NCBI GenBank assembly: GCA_022829145.1
Contig: CM040746.1
Span: 29,663,832 to 29,727,831, forward strand
Direction of reading: 5' to 3'
From: Albula goreensis
Lineage: Eukaryota > Chordata > Actinopteri > Albuliformes > Albulidae
DNA length: 64,000 nucleotides
In this document: one piece after another, positions 1-11,333 of the stretch
Numbering within the stretch: the stretch's first letter is position 1
Layout: each line of letters starts with the position of its first letter
Made by a program: the position numbers and the translations under genes
Notes under the pieces: model-generated
The model's input: only the letters and a program-made list of their open reading frames with translations
The model's database searches: none
Told to the model about the DNA's origin: nothing

Positions 1-60
1 CTCGTGCTCAGGTACCACAAGCAGCGAGACAGACAGAGCAGTGCATGCTCATCCACGGTG
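1..60 (+). other. Possible partial exon (juxtamembrane-like)
   Basis: The first bases read open as LVLRYHKQRDRQSSACSST before a possible GT at about position 58. A hydrophobic end followed by a basic stretch is what follows a butyrophilin transmembrane helix, and the next gene ends in a B30.2 domain. The window cuts the upstream part off, so this is only a suggestion. Confidence 0.2.
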
Positions 61-450
61 CATTTTATGTACACATTTGATTCATATTAAAGTGTAGGTT
101 TTGACCATCAGTATATTTAGTGTGTATGTCTTTTAAATGTATTCAGTGTGTATGGTATTTGTCTTGCCAATAATAGCTAGTTGAAATTTAAGTGTTATTG
201 AAATGTGAAAGTGAGGGGAGGTAGAAGGAGGGGATGGGTGACAGGAGAGGATGGAGAGTGTAACTTATCAGACAAATGACTAAAATGGGGGAAATGGCAA
301 GTAGTGTTGGGGTAGTTAAATGCTAAGCTTTGCATAATAACTAAAAGAATTGTGAATTTCTGGGGACTGTGCACTTTATCTCTCCAACTTTACCATTCTT
401 CATCTGTGAATTTCCATGAATTGATTCCATGGATAATCTCTATCTCCCAG

Positions 451-3400
451 CAACACCCCAGACAACAAGGCCTCCAGGATCTGCGCAGCCTGCAGGAGTG
501 TGTGAGGTTCATCAATCACTGGAAGGAGGAGGTCGTGCTTGTCTGTAAGGTAGGCAATGAAACAGGCCAGGCAGTCTAATTTACCCAACAGATTCTGGAG
601 TACAAACTGTATAAATATCAACTTTACAGTGAATAAAAATGGAGGCCAGGGGCCTCTGGTTAGATGTGTCCGGAAGTCTTGCGATTGGCTATGCCATTAC
701 CGGCTATGGCCAGTAGGTCTGGACCTCTTTAGTGATGATAGGCCCATCACACACTGCTGATGACAACAGGCAGTTTGAGATTAGTGGTGCGGCTGCAGTG
801 TGGGAAAGAAGCAAGAGCGGCATTACATGAATCGGGGCAGTCACATACCTATAGCTCACCGTCTAGAGCCAGCAGAATATTTGCTGTGGTTACTTTGGCC
901 AGGGGTTGGGAAAATGAGAGAATAATCGGGGAAAAATGTAATTTTAAAAAAGCTAATGTTGAGAGAAGTGGCCCTCAGATTGGTTATCATTGGTAATCAT
1001 TCCCATGCAGCACTTGCATATAATTTAATGTCTTGTGCATTTCAATTAACTGAACAATCTAATCACTTGCAGCTTTTTTGCATATTAACAGCTATATAAC
1101 TTATAATATCATAAGGAATTTTTACAATCATTCATCATCAACTTGGGGTGCAGCTTGGGGCTTTCCCTTCTTTTCCTTCCTCCTCGTTTTACTCCGTGGA
1201 TGTAGATATTGCTGCTGACAGAGGCAGAAGTTTTATAGCAGGAAACCATATATCATTCAGCAGGGAGTGGAGGAATCATTAAGTGATTATTTTTTCCAAT
1301 GTGACCTTTTATTAACTTAAATAAAGGATAAGAGAAGTCACTTGTGATTGACTTGTGATTACTTCAGTTTTTACAACACAGCAAGATGCAAACTGTGCTG
1401 TGAAATTTGATTTGGGTCCAGGCCAGAATATGTGGTTACATATGATATGAGAGAACAAGAGAGAGCAAGAAAGACAGAGAGAATTTGCCTTAGAAGTGGT
1501 AGCAAAAAGTTAATTTCCTTTTTTGTACCATTTTTAAGGCAAACTGTTTCCACAACTCAGCTTGGAACCTGGAACACATTTGATTAAAATGTATTTGACT
1601 AATCAAGGTTATCATATTCTGAACTAAATTAAATGACATAGATTACATAACTGCCCTCTTAACCATGTCCTTGACTCATCTTAACCTTAACAACCAGCAA
1701 TGACTCAGCATTAGGTGGTAAGAGGCAAAAGGACAAAGTCGAGAGCTTTTGTTTCTCTTTTATGGCATATTGATAACTGTTGCCAAGAGAGACTCATAGG
1801 AGTACGTGTTCAGTATCATGGCATAGCTCTGGTTATTAACATTGCTACTATCCTTCAGAGTGATACTGAATAGCTTATCACAGTTTATAGCCCCACAGTT
1901 TTAATCAAGCCCTATCAAATGTAAGTTATTAAAAATGATCTAAAGGTGGGAAGACTGCTGGTCTCCTGGAAATGCAAGGTTATTGGGATTGGGGGAGTGA
2001 GATTTGGATCAAGTCTGGGGGCAGGATGTGAGGCTGATCTCCTGGTATGTGGTTGTGTGAGGCAGGACCCTGTGGGGCTCCTACCCATCCCTGATTTTCC
2101 TGAAGTTGTACCCTCCATTTTTTTTCCTGAGATGTGAAAAGCCAAGCTAACCCCCTCCACCCCAACAACAAAACCAAAACTGCATCAACCAATCCTAACA
2201 GCCACGCCCCATTTGGTGTCCCCAATTTTTACCAGGCAGGACTAAAATGGACCCATGATCTGTTGTATTACTTCCACCTTAATGGTGCAGCAGGGGCAGG
2301 AGATCTTTGTCTCAACAGAAGGATGTGTTTGTGTGGTTTCAGAGTGGCAAAGATGCTGGAGAGGGCAGCGGTGAGAAGGACAGTCCCCTGACCCCCAAGG
2401 CTGACCCTCGCACTGAGCGCAGCCTGGAGGAAAGCCGGAAACTCATCCTGCAGTGGGCGGACGAGCTCAAAAGCGTGGACATGGTGAGGTATTCTGGGCT
2501 GTTGCATAGAGGTGGGGGAGGGTGTGAGAGACTGACAGACAGTCACCATGACAGCAGTGTAGTGGGAACTAGGTACAGAAAATAGGAAAACTCATTTTGT
2601 AATCAATTACATTAAACCCCTAAAAAAACACTACAAGAAAAAAATATTCAACAAAAACATGACACAGGATATTTTCTTTGGTTTGGATTTAATCATGGTT
2701 AGCATCCCTAGGGTACCAATTTTGCCTTATCCCACCCTCACATGTATCTAATTTGGCTCTAGGAAGTTAAACCTGACCTCCCCTCCAACAGGCAGCGATG
2801 TGCAAGGCTTGAATCCATTAAAGAAGCTCCTAAACAAAGAGGGCCAATTATAAGAGTTCCTCTGCAGGCATAAGTTAACTTTGTGTTCTTCTATTTCCCA
2901 GCTTTTCAAGCAGTGCCCCTGGCGATATGAGAGGGATGAAGTTGTGGAAACAGGGAGCAAAGAGGAGAGTGAGGACCATGACGAGCTGGTGCAGGAAAGG
3001 ATAATGGAATGGGCTAAGGAGCTGCATAGCGTATCAGAGGTAAGAAATACCTCTGCAGAAGTATGCATGTGTTGAGCTTGTTTTACAATCTGTTTTTCAA
3101 GGAATCCATTTCTGATGCCTCTGTGGTAAATTTCTGCTGTAATTCAGGCATTGCCTTTGTCATACTTTTTTTTTTATTTTTGCTGACATGGGTGTTGGTG
3201 CAGTGTGTCACAGTCGGTTTGTCTGTGCAGAGTTGCGGAGTACCAGGGGAAGAGCTAGCTCAGATGCTGCGCATGCTTGGACTGAGGAAGAAGAGGCTGG
3301 TGAACCTTCTCCCTCTCCTTGAGTTCATAACCTGGTCTCTGCTGAAGGAGGACAGCAAGGTTAGTCCAACTGTACTTGCTACTTTGCTCATACACACATG

Positions 3401-5949
3401 CACACATGTGGTCCTTTCTACTCTCTGTAAAAACCCATGTACACAAATGCACAATAAAAGACTAAAGATTGGGCCAGCTATAGTACCCATCATGCTTCTG
3501 AAACACACCTAGCAGCTCTCAGGCATTAATCCTTATATAACCATGGCATGTTAAACAGACTAGAGGGGCCATATTATCAGATCGCAATAGCAACACACTC
3601 GCAAAGTACATGTTTATGATGGTTATATAGCTCTACTTAAGACATTTTCATTTGTGTTGTTTCACCCTAGCTCCTTCAGAGTTCAGGTTAAAGACAGATA
3701 ACATACCTTATTCATAACTGATTTGATGTGCTAAAATAATGTCAGTAAAGATTGATGGCACATTAATTTTCTGACATGAATCGAGACTGGTCAAAATACA
3801 CTAAATTAAGACAGTTTTAATTTTCTGGGCTGAAGCTTATTTAGTGGAAGGGGTAGCTTCTGTAACTTTTAGGTAAAGGCTCAAACTCAACATATCTCTG
3901 TGATATTGAAATCATTTGCAGTGATTAAATATCACTTTGTTTTTGTCTGCTGAGCTGTCCAAAAGTGTTTGACGATAGAAACAGCCATTCATGTTTTATT
4001 TCCATGTTTATTCTCTATCTTGATTGTCTTCACTGACTGTGTTCAAATAACTATCAATGCACAGAGGGCTCAAAATGAGAAACATGATTAATTACATTAA
4101 AAATACAATATAAATAACAGTACATCTTTACCTGATGTTTGATTGTATTTGGCAGGAAAAAAAAAACATGTTTTTGAATGTTTGAGATGACTACTGTGTA
4201 CAATGAACAAAGTTTTTTAAATATTAGGTATTTTAAACCAAATAATATTTGAAATCTGAAATGTGAAATGCAACAATCTTGCTACTGTGTTAGTGGGATC
4301 CTTGATGGTCCAAATACGTTGTTCTCGTTTTATTCTATTAATGATTAATAGCCTCCTCCTGTACTTAAAATTGTAACCATGTGATAAGCCTCCTTAATGT
4401 TATGCCGTAAAACAGGCTTTACAGGACAGAACATACTGCACAGACTGTCACAATGGCATTTTTCTTAGGTCAGGTCAGGGGTCTGTGCTGTTTGCCAAGA
4501 CTAAGGTATCAGGTGTTACGTTATTAGGTGTTGTAAAACTCCACAACTATTTCTGATTCTATGAAATGGCTTGAGAATGAACTACACTGACTGCACTTTC
4601 AAACTGAGATAATAGCAGCTCAAGACGTCATAGTCAGCTGATCCAAGGTCTCAGTTCTGTTTCTCCAAAATTGTTTACTTCATGGACAAACCTTTTATTT
4701 CTGGTGCCTTCACACCTCTGCCTCTTTGGGAATTGGGCTCTGACAACTGATTAAACACCTACCATCTTAACATCCTGACCTTCAGTAGCATAAGGTAAAA
4801 TCATTATCCTTTTCTCAGGGTACTGCACAGTTTTCATGACATGTCTCCAATCTCTGCTTTAGAATGTTGTCCCCCAGCTGTGGCTGTCGGCCAAACAGCG
4901 CACCTGGAAAGCAGGTGAGCTGGTCTTTGGTCTGTTTTAAGTATTGTAGAATGATGCTCTTCTCCATTTCCAGGACAAAAAATCAGAACTGAACAGTTGC
5001 CCTTTAATGATATAACCAGTGTGAAGATTTTTTTTTAATCAAACCTGATTGAAGTTCAGCAGACATTCATAAACATCTACCCAGATACATAGTTAATTTG
5101 TGTCATTTTAACATTTTTCTCATTTTGTTCTTCTTAACAGGGACCCCCAGATACATCCCAAACTCAGGTATTTATGCCTGGATGTATTATTTTAACATCT
5201 GCTCTAAATTATTAATGTTGTCAGTTTCTATGAGCTTGTTTGTTTTTGCTGATGACTGTCGTTTGGTCTCTTCTAGTTTGGAGCTGGATCTGCAGTGCTG
5301 CAGGTACTTATATTCAGGTTCACTCATCACAAAATGCTGTCACTTTTAGTCTTCCTTTGGGAATATTTAGGAGCTTTCAGCTCACTGATGTTTCCCTCTC
5401 CTTCTCTGCTGTGTAGTTGACGTAACCCTGGATCCCATGACCAACCACCCCTGGCTGCTGCTGTCAGATGACCACAAGAAGGTGCAGGAAGCCTTGTGTG
5501 AGATGAATGCTGCCCCCAGCACCCAGCGCTTTGACGTCTGGCCCTGTGTCCTGGGCTGGGAAGGTTTCTCCACTGGCCGCCACTACTGGGAAGTAGACCT
5601 GGCCAACAATGGCTACTGGAGGGTGGGGCTGACCACGGCCACTTCAAAGAGGCGTGGCCGCTTCCCCATGGCCCCGTCACAGGGGTACTGGACCCTGTGG
5701 CGCAGCACCCGACAGTTCTACGCCTGCACCAAGCCCGAGACGCCACTCCCTGTGGGACTGGTCCCGCGCAAGCTTGGAGTCTACCTGGACTATGAGGAGG
5801 GCCAGATTTCTTTCTACAACGTGGAGAACAAGTCGCACATCTACACTTTCACCGACACTTTCAAAGGGAAGCTATACCCTCTCTTTGCTCCACTGGATGG
5901 CCGGACTCTCATCACAGTCTCCTCCCCAAACGCTGTCTCTGAGTTCTGA
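451..5949 (+). CDS. Butyrophilin/TRIM-like protein with C-terminal PRY-SPRY (B30.2) domain, 5' partial
   Basis: Eight exons are supported by AG/GT borders and one continuous frame: 451-549, 2343-2483, 2902-3039, 3231-3359, 4863-4914, 5141-5167, 5277-5303 and 5417-5949 (381 codons plus stop TGA). The last exon is a complete B30.2 domain: PRY start VDVTLDP, then the SPRY motifs GRHYWEVDL, WRVGL, LGVYLDYEEGQISFYNV and LYPLFAP. B30.2 domains bind protein ligands or small phosphoantigens in TRIM and butyrophilin proteins. The two 27-base phase-1 exons just before it resemble the tiny heptad exons of butyrophilins. The first four exons are all multiples of three in phase 0 and carry related helical motifs (WADELKSV in exon 2, WAKELHSV in exon 3), suggesting exon duplication. 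No RING or B-box is visible; the 5' part lies outside the window, so TRIM versus butyrophilin cannot be settled. Confidence 0.85.
640..1000 (+). repeat. Old SINE-like repeat, copy A
   Basis: This stretch inside intron 1 of the B30.2 gene resembles 31590-31760: both share a block reading roughly GATTAG-GGTG-GGC-GCAGTGTGG followed later by CAGCAG-AT-TTGCTGT. Divergence is high, so the ends are approximate. Confidence 0.4.
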
Positions 5950-6078
5950 AGACTGAGTTCAATAAGTGACCCCTGTCCTCCCTTTACTAAACAGGTCAGG
6001 TTCCGACCAAAACACCTGTCATTCACTCCTATCCCTCAGTACCCTCCTCTCGCAGATTGTAACTTCTGTAACTCCACA

Positions 6079-6084
6079 AATAAA
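6079..6084 (+). terminator. Poly(A) signal of the B30.2 gene
   Basis: AATAAA lies 130 bases after the stop codon of the B30.2 gene. A second pair of overlapping AATAAA hexamers lies at 6803-6812, which could serve a longer 3' UTR. Confidence 0.6.
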
Positions 6085-7325
6085 CAAGAGCCCACTGCTG
6101 TCATGTAAAGACCAGTCTTAATACCTGATAACACTGGGAACACACACTTTGAGCATGTGCATGTACACAGACAGTGGAACAAAAACAAAAAAATTTTAGG
6201 GAGATAGTTTTGCACATCACAAAATTTAACAGCACCAGATCTGTTTATTTTCAGACACTATATACCAAAATATATGTGATTCATCTGGTTAACATGCACA
6301 ATATATTAAAAACATAGAGAACAGCTAGCTATGTAATGCTAATTTACCTTTGTAGAGTGTCTGCTATTGTATACTACATGATTATATAAAATCTATTTGT
6401 ATACATTTATATGAGGGAGAGTGAGGCAAATTTGTGTGGATGATCAGTGGCACAGGACTGGTTCAAGAATAGCTGTGATTGCACATAAATATGAGAATAA
6501 TATGTATAGAACACACATACTAGTACAATCAATGTATTACTTAGTGCAACAACAGGCTTTGTGGAATACTGAAACATAATCCAGCAAGATCATGGTAATA
6601 AGTCAACCACAACTACATATATCTATATTTTTGTTAAATACACAGTCAATTTTTTAAATGTGTTACATTTCTTTAAATTTGTGTTCATTTTGCTTGTTTA
6701 CATGATCAAAGAAGCTTAAATTGTTTTGCACATATTTATTCTACAATGTATTTTGTAAGTGGCAAAATTATGATGGATAATAATGCTGGATAATATTTAA
6801 AAAATAAATAAAAAGTCACAGTGGATACATAAGTGTTCTTATGTCAGAAATAATCTCAGGACTAAGAAACAAAATGGCTTAGCCTGGTTTCAGTATCACT
6901 GAACATGGTGCAATGTGCTGCGTGCAAAGAGAATTTGAAAGCCTGAATGCCCTAATTATTTTTGTGGCCTGTTTCTTGCTTCCTCATTAGCCTTTCACAG
7001 CACTGACAAATTTTTCTCAAACTTAGCACACTTGATGAAAGCCATGGTGGTGCATTAAATGTGTGATCTCACATTTGGCACAGTCACCAAGCCTGGACTC
7101 TTGATGAAGCTTGCAGGGTATCGCTCAGTCTCTGGCCACTCCCTACAATAAAATGAACACTTCTGTCACCCCTTGTTGTGGATTTTTTAATTTTTTTTTT
7201 AACAGGTTTTTGTGTATTTTCCAGTAAGTTTAAAAGAACAACTTCATAATTTTCATTTTATGGGGTAAATAGAGTCCTGAACAAAAATTCTTCCAAGAGC
7301 CCTGTGGCTGTCCTGCTGTATCACC
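6085..7325. other. Convergent intergenic region / 3' UTRs
   Basis: AT-rich DNA between the 3' ends of the plus-strand B30.2 gene and the minus-strand lectin gene. Candidate minus-strand poly(A) signals (TTTATT on the plus strand) occur at 6243-6248 and 6735-6740. No coding exon was recognised. Confidence 0.5.
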
Positions 7326-10300
7326 CTAGGGAAAAGTGGAGGACTTGGGGTGCTTTCGGTGGTCCAATTCTGCAGCCCTCTCACACAGCCAAGCTCCGTG
7401 TTCATCACATCTTGCAGCAAACAAACTTCCATCTCCTCTGACATCAGCACAATCTTTTTCATCAGAGTTCCACTGTACTTTCTCCCTGCAACAAACACAT
7501 GTCCATACAGACAAACAAGCTTTCACCTTACTAAAACTGTAACTCTGTGATCAGTCTCACTAATCAGGTACAGGTCAGGCTAGTTTTCCATCCTACATCT
7601 TTGACAAGCTACACAAGCATAGACAATAAAAGGCTGACCCTTTTAAGATATGTGATTATTTTCATGAAATGCTTGTTATCATCAACTCTTACAGGATTTT
7701 AAATTAATTATTAATCAATAAAACAGATAAAACTGCCATTTTATAAATGTACCATGAGTTTGGACTATTAAACTGCAGCCCAAAATGCTATGTATAACAG
7801 GCTTACAGGGTGTAGTTCTGATGGGGTTTTCCATCTTGCCAAACCCATTGTCCCTCCTCCTGGCTGTCCGTCAGCCCCACCCAAAGAAATTTCATCTGTT
7901 GGAACATCCTCATTTCTTCCAGAATGAACTCCTGCAGTAACGTAAGCCACTTGTCATAAATCACTGCAGGTCAACCACAAGACAGATAAAATCACAAGCA
8001 CTTTGTAAAGAAATATCTGTGTTATCTTTGTAACTATCTTGGCTACACTTTTCTTATCAAATTCAAACAGCTTTCAAGCCTGCAGCCCCTCCTGCTCTCT
8101 GCCCCTCCCCTTCCAAATTTCCCATCCTCAAGTAATTTCTTTGATCCACTTCTTAATGCAGTATTCAACTTCCTCCAGCCCTTTTTCCTTTTCCAGTTCC
8201 AAATGTGTCTTGACTGCCTATCTATTCACTCTCAACAGCCTTCTCTGGTTTTATTTTGCCTTTGTCTTCCACACCATCTCTCTGTGATTCCTGATGACTG
8301 CCAGGCTGGCGTTGTGCTGTTCACAGAACTCCAAGCTTTCATTCCACTTGCGTTCTTCTTCCAGGTCAGCAGAAAAAAAGTAACACCTCCCCCAAAACCA
8401 CAACCACCTCTCTGGACACAGGTGGCACCTTCGGTCTGGAGAGTTGGGGGAAAATTGAGGGGACATTAGGCTCTGATGCAAACTACCACATTCAACATCA
8501 CACAAGTTTTATGCAGCAACGTGGTAGAACTTATTCAACAGGCTTGCAAATACCTTTTTCGTGATAATAAACATACCTCAACCACAATGCTTCCTTTTGT
8601 CTGATAGGTGGAATTCTGCTTCGCATAAAGCAGATATCTGTGAGCGCTATTTTTTTGAGGCAATATTATTCCATTTAATAAATTCCATTACATTTCACTT
8701 CTTCAAGACTTGCTCAATGGGTTCCTTACATCTGCTATTATCATGAACAAGGTAGAATAGTTGTCTGTTTACCCTATGATTGGAACACATCAAATCTTGT
8801 CAAAGCTCATTCTGAAAAATTTGTTTTAATTAATGTATGTTTTAATGTAAGATGAGGTATTTGCATTAATTTGGCATGAAATGCCAACTTGCAGTGTACT
8901 CCAGTGAAATGTTACCAGACTGGTCTACTAAGATTACGGGGGAAAATTATTGAGATTGTAAACAACCAGGAAGTTGCTAGCTAAGCAATACATTAAATAT
9001 AATTAGGCAGAAAACTGTTTCCTTATTGATAATTGGAAATAAAGAAAAATACTAAATTGTATCTTAGACAAGCACGTGGGATTATGTAATAGACACCAAT
9101 GGGTTTATATATTTGCTATAGTTATGTTTTCCAGGTTGTTTTGTGAAACGACTGGGAGTGGACGGAGGAGTAAGGATGAGGCCTAAATGAACTGTGATTC
9201 AACGATGCTCATGAGGACATACCAGAGGTAAGGAGACTATACAGGTTCAATATTAAAGGTGATGTCCCTTAAAAAGATCACTTCCTGAGGGGGAAAAACA
9301 GAGAATAACATAGGGCTGGACAGCATGGACTGGGCTAAATCACCTCGACGTAAGCCAAGCAGAAGGAGTGACACTGTCTGCCAATCTGCCTGACACTGTG
9401 ACAGCTGTCCTATTGTCACAGCAGCCTTCCCAGCATCCTCTGCAGTCTGCTGCTGCCCCGGTGTGGCCAGAGGAAACACTGAAAACATACAATCCTTGGA
9501 TCAGGATTAGTTTGGAATCAGATGCCCCACAGCCCACACTTACTTTATATATGCAACTTGACAATCAACAATGGACATCTTTTAAATGTACCTTTCACTT
9601 CCTTAACAAACTAAAGGAGACAGACCAAACACCAAGAAAGGAAAACAAGCTTTCAGTAGCTGTGAACATAATGTAATACTCTCACAGCATTAGCAATGAT
9701 GTAAATGTTTTCTCCAGAGAGCTATCTTTCTGGTCATCAGGAGTGAAAATATGCAGTTTGCAAATGCATGCAAACAAATGATTTTGGCGATCATTAAAAC
9801 AGTTCAGAGGTCTATTTTGGTCTTTACTTTCAATCTCTACCTATCATTACACAACGCTATACTGTGTGCACTCTCCTTACAAGGTCACAGATGGCCATTT
9901 AACTGTAGGTGGCTTCAACAGTGGAGCATTAATAAGAGAAGAAGCAAAAGGGGCTTAAATTACAACTGTGGTGGTTGCAAAAAGAAAAAAAAACTCACAT
10001 GAGATGATCAAGGCCAGCAATGTGGTCTCAGCTAGCACCACAATTAACAGCAAAATGGCCACTCCTCTCAACAGCCAAAAGCAGTCAGCAGGATCTCTCC
10101 CTGCATATGAGAAGTAGTAAGTACATCATGTGTTTCACATTCAGCAGATTTGCCTATGCAGAGCAACTTACATGACTTATATTTACACACATTATCCATT
10201 TAGTGGCTGGATATTTAGTGAAGCAATTGGTTTTAAGAACCTTGTTCAATAGCACAACCACAGTGCCCTCCCTGGGAACTGAACCTTCCAACTCTGATTT

Positions 10301-10708
10301 GGATATCCAGCTCCCGTACTATTATACTACACTGCTGCATACCACCTCCAGTCTATTGAGACACAGTGCTGTAATCAGAAAAGTCTGCAATAAGCACTCA
10401 ATAATACACACACACATAGAAATTTGGCCCTTGCATCCATGAAAAAAACACAAGTAGAAAACATTTTTCAGCTCTCATCTCATGTTTCACCACATTCAAT
10501 TATCAGATTTCTATGGTAGTTAAACTGCCTGTTGTTATTTGATTCTTCTTCAATCATTGACAGACACAATTTACATTTACAGGAGTGACCCTGTTTGGGT
10601 AAATAATTTCTAAAAGTGAGTCATACAGTTTTTTAATGAAAGACATGAAGTACCTGCTTGTACATGAATTTGCTTGTGGTCTTCCAGATGGGAAGACTGC
10701 GCATCCAT
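7326..10708 (-). CDS. Type II membrane C-type-lectin-like receptor (NK-receptor type), 200 aa
   Basis: Five exons read 5' to 3' on the minus strand: 10654-10708, 9999-10100, 8275-8435, 7807-7931 and 7326-7485; phases match at every junction and the CDS is exactly 603 nt. The start ATG has A at -3. Residues 1-30 are a short cytoplasmic tail with no tyrosine motif; residues 31-52 are a hydrophobic helix containing a glutamate (E43). There is almost no stalk: the lectin domain begins at residue 56 with the long-form signature C-x2-C-P-E-R-W. It keeps the fold markers FLWVGL, WVWQDG and AWLCE and six or more cysteines, but has no EPN/QPD and no WND, so calcium-dependent sugar binding is unlikely. 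The three-exon lectin domain is the usual CLEC/KLR layout. The neighbouring minus-strand gene at 20-25 kb also has a lectin domain but a different architecture. Orthology to a named mammalian receptor is not claimed. Confidence 0.85.
9190..9285 (+). repeat. Dispersed repeat, copy 1 (ATGAGGACA block)
   Basis: Contains ATGAGGACATACCAGAGGTA, closely matched at 32801-32825 with similar flanks including a shared GTTCAATATT/GTTTAACATG stretch. It lies in the intron between the transmembrane and first lectin exons. Confidence 0.45.
10139..10345. repeat. Teleost SINE/MITE-like element
   Basis: The block has the familiar fish layout: CAGCAGATTTGCC with AGAGCAACTTACA, then a GGGAACTGAACCTTCCAAC segment and a pyrimidine/purine tail. 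I recognise this pattern from many fish genomes (AGCAGATGCTTTTATCC and GGATTCGAACC forms) but cannot name the family from sequence alone. It sits in the first intron of the lectin receptor gene. Confidence 0.5.
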
Positions 10709-11240
10709 GTTTATCTTCCTTCTCTCCCAAGTTTTAAGTGCTTTCCCAGCTGTTCTTTAACCTTCTGTCGATGTTCTTCATTCACTCTTTTTCAACAAAA
10801 TTCTGTAGTTTTTGTGTTCAGTCAGTGTTCTTTCTCTCTGCCTACCCCACCCCTTCCTCTCAATTGGACAGAGCTGAGCACGAGACTTCTCTAAATTTCT
10901 AACAAATTTAACATTTAGGAAGCATTGTGAGGTATGTGTGATAAGTTCTTCTTTGGGTCTTTCTAACACTTTCTATCAGAAATTATCACAATTGTCAAAG
11001 TCAAAGAGAAAAAAAAGACAACAGCATGTTTTCATTACTTTCATATCTTTTAAAACTTTTTTAAATGACAGACCGCTTAAAAACATAACTCAATATTGTG
11101 AATTAATGTTTTTAAAAGCTGACAAGATAATTATTTTAATGTACAAAAATACACAAAACTGGTATAAAACATATCAGTTCTTAGAATTATTTCCAGGTTT
11201 GTGCATTGCTCTACTGATGACCAACATCTTTAATTTAAAT

Positions 11241-11246
11241 TTTATT
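11241..11246 (-). terminator. Poly(A) signal of the THAP-transposase gene
   Basis: TTTATT on the plus strand (AATAAA on the minus strand) lies about 90 bases after the stop codon at 11334, giving a short 3' UTR. Confidence 0.5.
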
Positions 11247-11333
11247 TGACAGGATTGTCTTCAACAAGGCCTGGTTCCTGGAATAGCTAATAGTTTTGCT
11301 GGGCTTTGCCAATCCCCCACTCTCCCACTCGAG

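Noticed and set aside
9237..9564. Overlapping minus-strand frames between the membrane and lectin exons, considered as a stalk exon.
   Set aside because: The membrane exon (ends phase 1) joins perfectly to the first lectin exon (starts with two bases), and no acceptor/donor pair around 9237-9564 keeps the phase.
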